From NCBI GenBank assembly GCA_027922465.2, contig BQMF02000039.1:62001-126000 (forward strand): 64,000 nt of DNA, read 5' to 3'. The notes beneath the pieces were generated by a model. The model was given only the letters and a program-made list of their open reading frames with translations. It was not told the DNA's origin and ran no database searches. Below, one piece after another: positions 45,365-54,423 of this stretch. The stretch comes from Turritopsis dohrnii. Taxonomy: Eukaryota; Cnidaria; Hydrozoa; Anthoathecata; Oceaniidae. How positions within the stretch are numbered: position 1 is the first letter of the stretch; each line of letters starts with the position of its first letter. Both the position numbers and the translations under genes were made by a program.

Positions 45365-46685
45365 TTATTTCGTAGAACAGTACAGAATGTGTTCCTTTAA
45401 ACAGCAGAAAAACGCTTGGTTTCCTTTCCAGTTTTTATCATACAAAGCATAGCAGACATTACCTTGAAACACATCAAGCAAAATATCATTTCGACAAATT
45501 GACATGAGAAAACGCTTTATCATTCCAATTGTGACTGAAATTTTTGAATTTCTTGTCCATTTTTTAAGCATTTCATAACTTTTTTCATAAACTGTTCGAA
45601 AATCAAGATCTATCTGTTCAATGTCCGATTCTTCTATTCCTATTTTTCTGGCCAAGTTTTTCCAGTCATCTCGCAATAACTTAGAAACATCATCCATAAC
45701 TCCAGCTGTCAGAGGCTGGTCATCATCAACTGAAAGGTATTGAAAATCTGAAAGAAAAGAATGCAATAACATTTTTGATTTCCAAAAAGCTTTGATCAAG
45801 ATAATCTTTAACATAGACAATGACAATGAAAATTTCATTGATTTTATTTTTATGATTCTCTGCCCTGGATAGCCTCTCCAGTTTCTTAAGGTATTGTTAT
45901 GAAGATATTAATCTCATAAATAGTTGAGAAATAATATAGAAAGGCTTTGTAAACTTTTCTTTGTTCATGACGAAAACAATATTGTATTATTGTCAATCTT
46001 CTGACGTCCTTGGATATACCCAAATCACAAACTTATGATAGCCACAGGATGTTCAATAGGAGAAGAAATGACATGCTCGTCAAAGATAAATCACTGAAAA
46101 TCTTTAAAAAAATAATGAAACGGTTCATTATTTTTTGCAAGAAATTTTTTTTGTGAGACATCAAAGAACACCGACAGCATTTGTGGCACATGTCCACATG
46201 TTATTGTTTAAATTAATTTAGCTGGAAAGCTGGCAAGCTGGCGTAGAAATTATTATCATCATCCAGTTATTTCAGTTTCAAATTATATTGTTATTGAGCT
46301 TTGGAAAATAACAGGAGCTATTCAACTAGATAGCCACCCTAGACACTAAATCTTAATCTTGTGCTAAGCAGAGGAGTGATTCACACTGTGATAACCGCTG
46401 ACATGACTTGGTTGGGGATTGAACCCACCGCCTCCCCAGAGAGAAGTAAGCACTCAGCCACAAGGCTACCAGTCAGTAGTCAGCATGAAAACAATGATAG
46501 CCAGTATTAATTGTCATTTGTCAGAATTTTCAGAATCTTAGATGTTACTAGCAAAGCATTACCAATTTTGATAACTGTATAGTCGAAATAAACCTAACTA
46601 TTGTTTTGGACTTTCAAATGGTTAGTTACATTTCACAAGTAATACATACACAAATACCTTCTTGCAGTTGTGTCACGCTTGCCAT
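45365..46685 (-). CDS. Gene D: small single Death-domain protein (2 exons, 136 aa)
   Basis: Exon 1 is 46685-46658 (ATG plus nine codons, MASVTQLQE, donor GTATTT); exon 2 is 45747-45365 (acceptor TTTCAG). Both are phase 1 and together give 137 codons including stop. Residues about 20-110 form a Death domain: DDWKNLARKIGI, then DIEQIDL, YEMLKKWTRN and a last helix before DVFQG. There is no enzyme domain, signal peptide or membrane span, so a free adaptor or decoy role is plausible (inference). The short MAS start resembles the inferred first exon of gene A (MASNVEEIQ), which suggests a shared 5' module. The intron holds an interrupted SINE. Confidence 0.75.
45842..46476 (-). mobile_element. SINE interrupted by about 400 bp, in gene D intron 1
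   Basis: 46309-46476 matches the tRNA-like head and first body part of the SINE at 50885-51188, and 45842-45904 matches its 3' end (GGATAGCCTCT.CAGTT.CTTAAGGTA). Between them lie about 400 bp in place of the roughly 95 bp of the intact copy, including a block that is also found at 44536-44645. On the minus strand the head carries a B-box-like GGGTTCAATCCCC. Confidence 0.65.
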
Positions 46686-46744
46686 TATCCACTATTTTTT
46701 ACAACACTATACACTAAAAAAGTAAAGGAGAAAACGTTTACTAT

Positions 46745-46850
46745 AATAAGGAATCAAACAACATCTCCGTGTCTGAAAAAAATGCCCTTACAATCATAAG
46801 GATTTTTGCAAGATCAGCTGACATTATGAAAAATAAAAGATTGTATGACA
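46745..46850 (+). repeat. Isolated hairpin module of the 1.4-20 kb family
   Basis: TGCCCTTACAATCATAAGGA, then TTTTTGCAAGATCAGCTGA and TATGAAAAATAAAAG match the end of the CTAGGTTTGGACAG cassettes, 26 kb away from the main repeat domain. The 5' word CTAGGTTTGGACAG is missing. A second stray cassette, with ACTAGGTTTGAATGG and one hairpin unit, lies at about 47846-47905. Confidence 0.55.
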
Positions 46851-46854
46851 AGAA

Positions 46855-46925
46855 GCAGCAGTGGTACAATGGCAATGTGTTTGACTGGCATACCAGAGGT
46901 TCCAGGTTCAAAACTCCCTCTGGAC
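46855..46925 (+). repeat. tRNA-like sequence, probable SINE head
   Basis: GTGGTACAATGGCAATGTG and GGTTCAAAACTCC sit in A-box and B-box positions. Stem pairing is incomplete, so it is tRNA-derived rather than a working tRNA. It follows the stray hairpin module directly, as the tRNA-like sequence at 18576 also does. Confidence 0.45.
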
Positions 46926-46929
46926 AAAT

Positions 46930-48520
46930 GCAAAATTCTACTGATCGCAAACCTGATGGTACTGCTACCAGCCTGTTCCAACGCAATTTGGCGGAATTTA
47001 TTTTGGTGGATCGACAAAAAAAATAAATAAATTTGGCGAGAGTTTAACTTGGCTGTTCAGGAAAATCTTTATGTTAAGCGGGAAATCAATTTTGGCGGAT
47101 GCTGCGAATATATTTAAGTCGATTAAGTGGTTTCATAGAATAAAAGAGATGAAATATATAAATGAGAAGGGAAAGTCCATCATATGGATAGTTTTTCCCG
47201 TCCTAGAGAGGAGCAGCGAAAACAAGGAAAAGAGACTGGAATTCAGAACCTTTTTCTCACCGGTTCAGAGAGAGTCAGCAAAAAAAGACAAGGTTCAGAA
47301 GAGACCAGCAATCGTTAGTACTGATTGATTTAAAACGAAATATACAATTTGTTTAAAAAAATTGGCAACAAAAAGTATTACTGCAGTTTTAAATTGATCT
47401 GATCGTTGAACATCTTAATTAATCGTTAAGAAATTAATGAGTTTTTCCAAACTTATTTTTTCGATTTTTTCTTCTTTGTCTTTTCCATTTTCTACAAAAA
47501 TATACACCATGAGAAAGACAAAAAAATAAGGATTCTATTGATATAAGATTTATAAGAATAAATTGGATATTTACTTTAAAAAACTGCGGTAATGCTTTTT
47601 GTTCCCACTTTTTTGAAACATACTGTAGCATTTTATACCTTTCAGTTCCTTTTGAAAAAATTGGAGGTTTAAGAAAATAATGAATTTTTTAGGGGGAATT
47701 AATTTTGGCGGATCCCAGAAAAAATTATTTTTGGCGGGAAGAATATTGGCAGATTTTGATGGTTTTTGAACCAGTCCGCCAAAATTTCTTCCCGCCAAAA
47801 TTTCTGTCACGTAAACATGCGCATGAAATGTACAAAACCCACTAGGTTTGAATGGTAATGAGAAAAACCAAAGCTGTAATGTATTTCTTGCTTTTGCAAC
47901 TCCAATTAGCAGCAAAAAAGAGGAAGAGTGCAAAAATTAAAATTTAAACATCGTTACATGAAATAAAAGGTGCTAGCTTATGCTAAAAAAATAAAAATGT
48001 ACTACAATGAAGGCCATCCTTAGACATCTTCAACCATACTCAATCATTTGAAAGTGATCACTCAACAAAGACACCAAAACAAAATTCGTCATCCTATTTC
48101 AAAATATAACAATATTTTATACAAACTAATAGTAATATCTTCAGCTTCTAAATATCTATATATCTCATACACATCAAGCAATATAACACCAAATAATGGA
48201 TATAGGAGACCTAGGCATTATAAAATCAATATGAGGCTACTGATGAAGAGAGGTTGTATCTATCATAAAACCTAGAAAAAACAGAAATACACTTTTAGAA
48301 TAAAATAATGACTAAAACATCCACAAAATTCCTGCACTACGCGGAGTGGTTTCTTTAATGAAATTCTTTTATTTGGTAAGCAGAAAAAAATTCAAAATGG
48401 AGGTAATTTCAAGGAAAAAATAATAAGTATGAAAACAGAAAATCTGGAACAAAACAACTATACACAACATAAATCTAAATAGAATAAATACTTAATCTCA
48501 ACAACTTCAAAATTATTTTC
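46930..48520. other. Intergenic region with TTTTGGCGG-type repeat remnants
   Basis: The word AATTTTGGCGGA recurs at 46988, 47086 and 47703, and inverted as CCGCCAAAATTTCTTCCCGCC near 47780, suggesting one or two decayed inverted-repeat elements. The minus-strand frame 47571-47933 overlaps these and is not called. A single stray hairpin cassette is at 47846-47905. No gene is seen. Confidence 0.4.
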
Positions 48521-48524
48521 ATAA

Positions 48525-49322
48525 CTAGTTCAGTTTCTTTTTTCCCTGTTTGCTTTTAGCACAGGCATGTATTTCATTAAGATTGAAATCACATATTATA
48601 TTTTCTTCTTTAAATACATAACTTGATATCAATCCTTTATGATCAATAAATGGTTTACGTATTTTTTCTTTCCCATTTTCAAATAGAATCAGTGTTGGCA
48701 AATTTCTAGAAGATACACCATTGTCAATTTTATACTTTGCTGCAACAGCAGGATATCGAGCGACATCTAGTTTTCCAAACTTTAGAACATCGTTTCCATA
48801 CTTCAAAGAAAGTGAAGCAAATGTTCTAGCAAATCGAGAACATGGTGGTGACCAAGCAGCATAAAATTCAACAAACCATATTGAGTCATGTTCTTGATAC
48901 AACGTTTCGTCAAGGGCTTGTCCACGGAAGTAAACAATATTATCTGGGCCAGTATATGATGGCTCAGGAAAAGCAAGGAATAAAACCAAGCAAAATAACA
49001 TGTAAAGAAACCCCCAACGAAGATCCAATCTCAGAAACAATAACGCATTAGCACACTTTGCGAAAAGAAATACATTGCCAATGTATTCTTTATTGCTTAA
49101 AGGCTTCCAGCGACGATTTTTCACTACCATAACAAAACAGAGAAACATCAATATTTCTGTGTCCCTCCAATCAAGCCCACATTCACCATCTTCATTGGTT
49201 TCAAAAAATAAAGAGCATATTGGAAAATATGACCGGATAATAAGAAAAAGCACACTAACAAGTGTATTCAAAACATAGTGTGCAGATATATATTCATGAA
49301 AGCTGTTCATATTTAAATACAC
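48525..49322 (-). CDS. TMX2: Thioredoxin-related transmembrane protein 2-like (TMX2-like)
   Basis: A 265-aa frame without introns. TMX2 is a membrane thioredoxin of the ER and ER-mitochondria contacts. Visible here are hydrophobic segments at about 16-33, 56-68 and 84-118, then a thioredoxin fold: FVEFYAAWSPPC (active-site-like SPPC, residues 158-161), FGKLDVARYPAVA and the cis-Pro region RNLPTLILF. The C-terminus ends KKLN, a KKXX-type ER retrieval signal. TMX2 proteins characteristically lack the first active-site cysteine, as here. The length is near that of the family (somewhat under 300 aa). The frame is uninterrupted and close to family length, so it is probably functional; lack of introns could mean an ancient retrocopy or intron loss. 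Confidence 0.88.
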   Translation of the reverse strand: MYLNMNSFHEYISAHYVLNTLVSVLFLIIRSYFPICSLFFETNEDGECGLDWRDTEILMFLCFVMVVKNRRWKPLSNKEYIGNVFLFAKCANALLFLRLDLRWGFLYMLFCLVLFLAFPEPSYTGPDNIVYFRGQALDETLYQEHDSIWFVEFYAAWSPPCSRFARTFASLSLKYGNDVLKFGKLDVARYPAVAAKYKIDNGVSSRNLPTLILFENGKEKIRKPFIDHKGLISSYVFKEENIICDFNLNEIHACAKSKQGKKKLN

Positions 49323-49399
49323 CTAAAAAGAAAAAAAAGTGAATTTTGCAAACATGTGTTGTGTTAATGGGATTAACAATGAACCATTAGCCATCAGAA

Positions 49400-49495
49400 A
49401 TCTAAGAAAGAATCAACACTTTTAAAACCTGTTTCACACTATGTCCAAGAATCAACACTTTTAAAATCTGTTTCACACTATGTCCAAGAAATAAC
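49400..49495. repeat. Short tandem duplication upstream of TMX2
   Basis: Two copies of a roughly 37-bp unit (GAATCAACACTTTTAAAA followed by CTGTTTCACACTATGTCCAA) lie just upstream of the TMX2-like start. No function is apparent. Confidence 0.6.
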
Positions 49496-49499
49496 TGCA

Positions 49500-50490
49500 T
49501 TGTGTTCAACGTGAAACATAGGGTTACCGAAAAAGATAACATTAAAACTAGGACATATTGTTAAATTGTTACTGAAACACCTAAATAGTTTCTTTTTTGT
49601 TTCCAAGGTGAATTGTGAAAGGAGGTCTTAGACATAACTTCCTAATTATTATGCAGAAAGGATAACTTTGCTCAAGATGAAATTCTTAACAAATACTTTA
49701 CTGGAATTCTTTTGCTTTTTGTATATAACATACCTACATTGCTTAAACTATTTCATATAACAGTTGTGAAAAAGAATAAATAAAAAGTTATCATTAACAT
49801 AGAACAAAACAGCAAAAATAAAACAAGTGATGTTAAAATAAGAAAAAGCTTTTCAGTTGAAAAACATTGTCAGTCTTAAAGTACAAAAGTTAAATTTATG
49901 TAAGTTATATATTTGAAATGTGGGAATAGAATGCAATGACAACGTTTGTAACCTGCAAATATTTTCAACAATTAGAACTGCCTCTTCAGGAGTTACAAAG
50001 AAATGTATGAAGTGAAAGTGTTACATGTGTTTATATGATATATCTGTCTGTATATTAGCGGTACAACCATTTCATCTATATTGTATCATATACAACTTGC
50101 TAAGAAATACTTAGCAGCTAATTTTGATATGACGCTTTGTGAAATTTTCGTTTTCTCATTTTGCTTTTTTGCCAAAAAATGTTTATTCAGCATCAGATCA
50201 TACCTAACCACCTCAAAGGCTCATGCATAGTTATTATGAACAAAACAAAACGTATGAAGCAACCATCACGGCCAACATTCCCAAATACCAAGCAATTAAG
50301 TGCACTCTGAGCTGACCAGAGTCGTATCCAGGGCTTTTTTGGCAGTCAAGGGGAAATGATTTTATGAACTGTATGGTGCAAAATTTGACATTTTTTGATC
50401 CCCCTGGTCATGATCCCTAACCGGCCCTCTAGTTCGTATGTTGGGATTAAAGAACTCATATAACAAGATAAGAAAAGGATGTAATAAATC
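49500..50490. other. Unassigned spacer upstream of TMX2
   Basis: AT-rich DNA without coding features. It presumably contains the TMX2 promoter, but no specific element can be named. Confidence 0.35.
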
Positions 50491-50884
50491 ATGCTACAGC
50501 CCTCTGAATTAAGAAAAAAGACTTACAGCAAAAAAGTGCCGTCGTATTCGAAAATTGCGATGACATCATTATTTACGACGGCAAATAAATGCTGTCGAGT
50601 AAGATGTTAACGACGGCAAAACTTGATTGGTTTATTCCAGTAAAAATAACGTGGTGTAGAATAATGGCTAATAAAACAGAAACTAAATATCATTAAGTAT
50701 TATCTTGAATAATAATCATCTAATAAATCGAATAGGTGAGGTAAACAAATGTTCTATGAAAAGAAAATGTTTGAGAATAAAAGGAATATGTCACGGGAAT
50801 TCCCAGGAATTGCCAAAATCACACATGATCAACATGTGTTAGATGTAACTCAACATTGTTTTGCTATTGTTTAAGTCTCGCCAG

Positions 50885-51188
50885 TTTATTTATTTACGCA
50901 TGTTTACCCAGGATAGCCTCTTCAGTTCCTTAAGGTACTGTTATCAATGAGGGTCCTGCGAAGGAGGTCCTAGAGCATTTAAAGCCCCCATTTGGGCTAC
51001 GGAAGCTGTAGTGACAGAAACCGCTCAACTAGACAACCACCCTAGACATCATTCCTACTCTCTTTGCTGAGTGCTAAGCAGAGAGGAGTGATTCACACTG
51101 TTATAGTCGCTGGCATGACTCGGTCGGGGATTGAACCCGCAACCTCCCGAACAGGAAGCGAGCACTCTACCACAAGGCTACCAGTCTC
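50885..51188 (-). mobile_element. tRNA-headed SINE, full copy
   Basis: On the minus strand it begins GACTGGTAGCCTTGTGGTAG (A-box region), with B-box GGGTTCAATCCCC about 40 bp on, a body of about 220 bp and a 3' end CATGCGTAAATAAATAAA. The A-box is good and the stems partly pair. A second, interrupted copy lies in gene D intron 1. The TAAA-repeat tail is the kind used by CR1/L2-clade LINE machinery (inference). Confidence 0.8.
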
Positions 51189-51328
51189 TTGGGTTTTCCT
51201 CTCAAAAAACGAAATGAAATGTTCATCAGATGGCACCAGTTGTCAAAGAAAAAGAAATGAATGATTTTTTTTTTCATCACACAAACAAACCAGACAATCT
51301 CACGCGATTGAGAAAATAGAAAGAATAA

Positions 51329-51719
51329 GGGGCTGATTACATGATCCCGGTTAGCCTGGATGAAATTTCATCCCACCTTGCCGAGGTCTTGGCTTCCTGG
51401 TCAAATCTTCATAAATTTCCCATCGCGATTACATGATAAAATTTTCATCCAGCCTATCCGAGATCTCAGCTATCAAGAGCCGGGATCTCAGTTAGGCAGG
51501 ATGAAATTTTCCCATGTAATCGTTTCGACCCGGTCAACCGGGACAAGTTTGAGGTTTGAGCATGCGTAGTTTGTCAAAAATTCAAAACATGAAGGGTTAG
51601 TTTTGTCCCGTCCCGCCTAAACGGGATGAAAACTTTGCATGTAACACCGAGTTGAAATTCATCTCGGCAAGGCGGGATGAAATTTCAACCTGTCCAACCG
51701 GGATCATGTAATCAGCCCC
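51329..51719. mobile_element. 391-bp palindromic MITE with TAA target duplication
   Basis: GGGGCTGATTACATGATCCC and GGGATCATGTAATCAGCCCC are exact inverted ends, each flanked by TAA (51326-51328, 51720-51722). A 3-bp TWA duplication fits the PIF/Harbinger superfamily. Inside, GGATGAAATTTCATCC words repeat in both orientations. It is nested in the larger CAG element. Confidence 0.85.
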
Positions 51720-51883
51720 TAAAATAGAACGAAAGAAATGAAAGGACTTATTAAAGTATTAATTATTCAATGTTTGCATCCAAAAAACGCTGTCGGCAAA
51801 ATTTTGCCGTCGTAATTTTGATTTACGGCAGCTTCACGACGGCAAAAGCTGAATGCTGTCGTAAATTCAGAGGGCTGATGCTA

Positions 51884-52798
51884 TGTATGTGTACACATAC
51901 ATCAAACCTCATTATGAGGCGCACGATTGCACTATTGCTTGCTATAATACTCCTAGAATCAGTTAAGACACGCTTTTAATCATGCACATAGATGCACAAA
52001 TTATTATATTAGTTTTCATACTTAATTGACAAAGAATAACCTAAGTGATCATTCACCAAATTGCTGTTGATAGGGAGAACGACCACTGTTGCTAAGGTTA
52101 ATTTTGAAATTTCCTTCATTACACGAATTCAATTTTTCAATATTAAAAGAAAAGTGGTACCAGCAGGTTTTGGTTTTACTTAATGGAATTAAAAAGCATC
52201 TTAGTTTCCAGCTCCCTTGCATGAGTTAAAATAACAATTCAATTCTGTCGGCTGGTTGTACACATTACAACAAGACCATTCATAAACACCACACACAAAA
52301 TTCGAAGTGGTGGTTTTGAAGTACTGTAAATGACAAAAATTAATGCCCAGGGCGCTTATTTAAAATTTCAGCCTTTGCAGGGGGCACTTACTCAGCAGGG
52401 AAGCTTATTAAAGCAGGGGCGCTTATTTAATTTTCATATCATGACAAAAGGAAAATGTACTTTTTCAATATTTTTCTTATGAATAAATAAAATTATGTCA
52501 AACTTAACTAAATGTCAATATCTACATCTTCTTCATTATCAGAATCGGCAGAAGCACCTGTGCTCTTTTTTGTTACCTTCTTAAAATTTCCTTTCCAGCC
52601 TTACAGGGCTGATTTTCTTTGAAGCAATGAATGCATTTAAATAACAACTATAAAGCTGAGTGTCCACCAAAGCTTCACCAAAGCGCCTATGATAAACGCA
52701 AATAATTAGATATAAAATTTATCGCCGATGCCAGAATGTCTGGCGCAAAAACTAAACGCAAACGTGTCCATTGAATTTTATTAAAATGTTTTGAAATG
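51884..52798. other. Mixed repeat remnants
   Basis: Around 52340-52440 words such as GGGCGCTTATTTAA repeat, similar in style to the GCGTTTATTA MITE at 25815. From about 52650 the sequence GTGTCCACCAAAGC may belong to the Harbinger element whose transposase fragment lies at 54135. No gene is seen. Confidence 0.35.
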
Positions 52799-53227
52799 CA
52801 GCGCACAAAATAACGGGCGGTCAACGGTCATTGACCGCCAGAATCTCACCTTTGAACGGCAAACTTTTCGTTCAGCCGTTCTTCCTGACCGCCATGACTT
52901 AAGAATGTGAAGAGCGAGGCAAGCTAATATGGATGAAAATCTACTTAGCTCAATGGATTAATCAAGTTCCGCTTTCGTCATGTTATTTAAAAATTTAATG
53001 ATCGTGATTCATTTGCAAATATAACTTCGAACTAACAGCTGTCTTGTACATTTTGTTTCAACAAAACATATTTTGTTCGCGTTTATATTTACTTTCTCAT
53101 TCATTCAAATTCCCACACGCGGCCTCGTTCGAAAATATTTTCTTTTAGAATGTTCGAACGTTTTTTGTTCTATCATAATATGGAAGAATCATTCACAATA
53201 AAATAATCTTGAATTTTGAAAATCGTT

Positions 53228-53345
53228 GCTTGTCAGTTATATATTTCAATCGTCAGTTATATTTCAATCGTCAGTCGCTCGTTATTTATATTTAAATCAT
53301 CGTCAGTTATTTCGCTCGTTATTTATATTTAAATCATCGTCAGTT
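53228..53345 (+). repeat. Minisatellite with TCGTCAGTTAT units
   Basis: The words ATCGTCAGTTAT and CTCGTTATTTATATTTAAAT alternate in direct repeats over about 120 bp inside the CAG element, just upstream of its small ORF. Confidence 0.7.
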
Positions 53346-53458
53346 ATTTATTCATCATATCAATAATCTAGTTGGTTGTTCGATCACAAATTAATTTATT
53401 TCCATCGTATTTATTCAAGTTCGTTATCATATTCAATTTTGTTATTCCATTTATAATC

Positions 53459-53611
53459 ATGGAAAAAAATCAAAATAATAAACGATGTCACTCCCCAGAT
53501 GACGATGTTGATATCGTGTCAGAATCTGTCCCTGTGGTGCCGGTTACCGAAAAACAAACGAATATAGCAGCATTTTTCGGGGGGAAAAGCAAGCCGAAAA
53601 AAACTGAATAG
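53459..53611 (+). CDS. 50-aa ORF with PCNA-interacting-like motif
   Basis: Starting at ATG 53459 the frame encodes a hydrophilic peptide with a basic patch (KNQNNKRC), an acidic stretch (DDDVDIV) and, near the C-terminus, QTNIAAFF followed by GGKSKPKK. QxxIxxFF is the PIP-box pattern for binding the PCNA clamp, and several DNA transposases carry such a motif at their N-terminus. It probably represents the first part of a transposase kept in a non-autonomous element. A longer in-frame start at 53372 exists, but the residues before 53459 are hydrophobic and AT-rich. Whether it is translated is unknown. Confidence 0.5.
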   Translation: MEKNQNNKRCHSPDDDVDIVSESVPVVPVTEKQTNIAAFFGGKSKPKKTE

Positions 53612-54134
53612 AATTTGTTAAACTGTCTGATATTCATTGTTATTTCATAAAATCTATAAATAATTTTCATTCATTCAAAAAGTTCATGTCGAAACTCTTC
53701 CTGAATATATGACAATTCATTCGAATAAAAATAAAGTGAACTGGGAGTTAGTTTGGTCCGTGAATGATATCCCAACAGCCTCGTGTGTCTGTAAATAAAC
53801 AAAACAAAATAAAAAATGACGTCGGCTGGCAGGCGAGATTATTTGACAGTTCGTGTCCTTTGTCTTCTCATCAATTATTAACCTGTGAAAGATAGAAACT
53901 TCATATCAAAAATATCACAGTATACATTATGCTTTGTGAGCAGGCTAATGAAGCAAATGAGAAAGAGTACAAAAACAGTACAAAAACAGTAACTTTTTGT
54001 TTTGAAATTTGACCGTCAGAATTTCAGCTCTGACCGCCAAAATAGTGATGTCAGCGGTCATCATCACCGTCGGACAAATTTGAGTTATTTTGTGCGCTGG
54101 AAATGATCAAGTATAGAGAAACATAGCAGCAGAA

Positions 54135-54368
54135 ATGAATTGTGAAGAGGAAGATGTACTTGATATTTTGCTAGTAACATTGGTACGAAAAAGACATCGT
54201 CGAAGAACAAATGCTCATAAAAAGAGGTCTTTCTGGGTGCAGGATATTTACAAGGACCAAGAAGTGTATAATGCAACAGGTCTTATAAATAAAACAAGAG
54301 CCAGATGGCGCAAAACGGTAGCATCAATTGTACTTAAAGTTATGAAAAGTTACTACAAAGTTCTTTGA
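54135..54368 (+). pseudogene. Harbinger-type transposase N-terminal fragment
   Basis: A 77-aa frame with RKRHRRR followed by KRSFWVQDIYKDQEVYN, which resembles the conserved (R/K)xFWVxxIxxxREExG region at the start of PIF/Harbinger transposases (HARBI1-like). The downstream DDE catalytic domain is missing; the frame turns into unrelated sequence and stops. It probably lies in a deleted, non-autonomous element whose left part precedes the inserted CAG element at 52799. Confidence 0.55.
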
Positions 54369-54423
54369 GGCTTGTGTTTCTTTATATCTCACTGGTGGAA
54401 ATCAGGCATAAACGATAATATAT

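Larger units (their letters stand above)
50497..51877. mobile_element. Non-autonomous DNA transposon 3: CAG ends, 6-bp target duplication
   Basis: CAGCCCTCTGAATT (50497-50510) and its exact inverse AATTCAGAGGGCTG (51864-51877) bound the element, flanked by ATGCTA on both sides (50491-50496 and 51878-51883). Subterminal ACGACGGC words repeat near both ends in both orientations. It hosts a SINE (50885-51188) and a nested Harbinger-type MITE (51329-51719), so it is older than both. There is no transposase. Confidence 0.85.
52799..54099 (+). mobile_element. Non-autonomous DNA transposon 1: CAG ends, 6-bp target duplication
   Basis: CAGCGCACAAAATAAC (52799-52814) and its exact inverse at 54084-54099 bound a 1301-bp element, flanked by GAAATG on both sides (52793-52798, 54100-54105). 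Subterminal words around GCGGTCA occur in both orientations near each end. Inside are a minisatellite (about 53228-53345) and a 50-codon ORF (53459-53611). It appears to be inserted in a Harbinger remnant. Confidence 0.87.

Noticed and set aside
47571..47933. 120-aa minus-strand frame
   Set aside because: Built from the TTTTGGCGG inverted-repeat remnants and a stray hairpin cassette.
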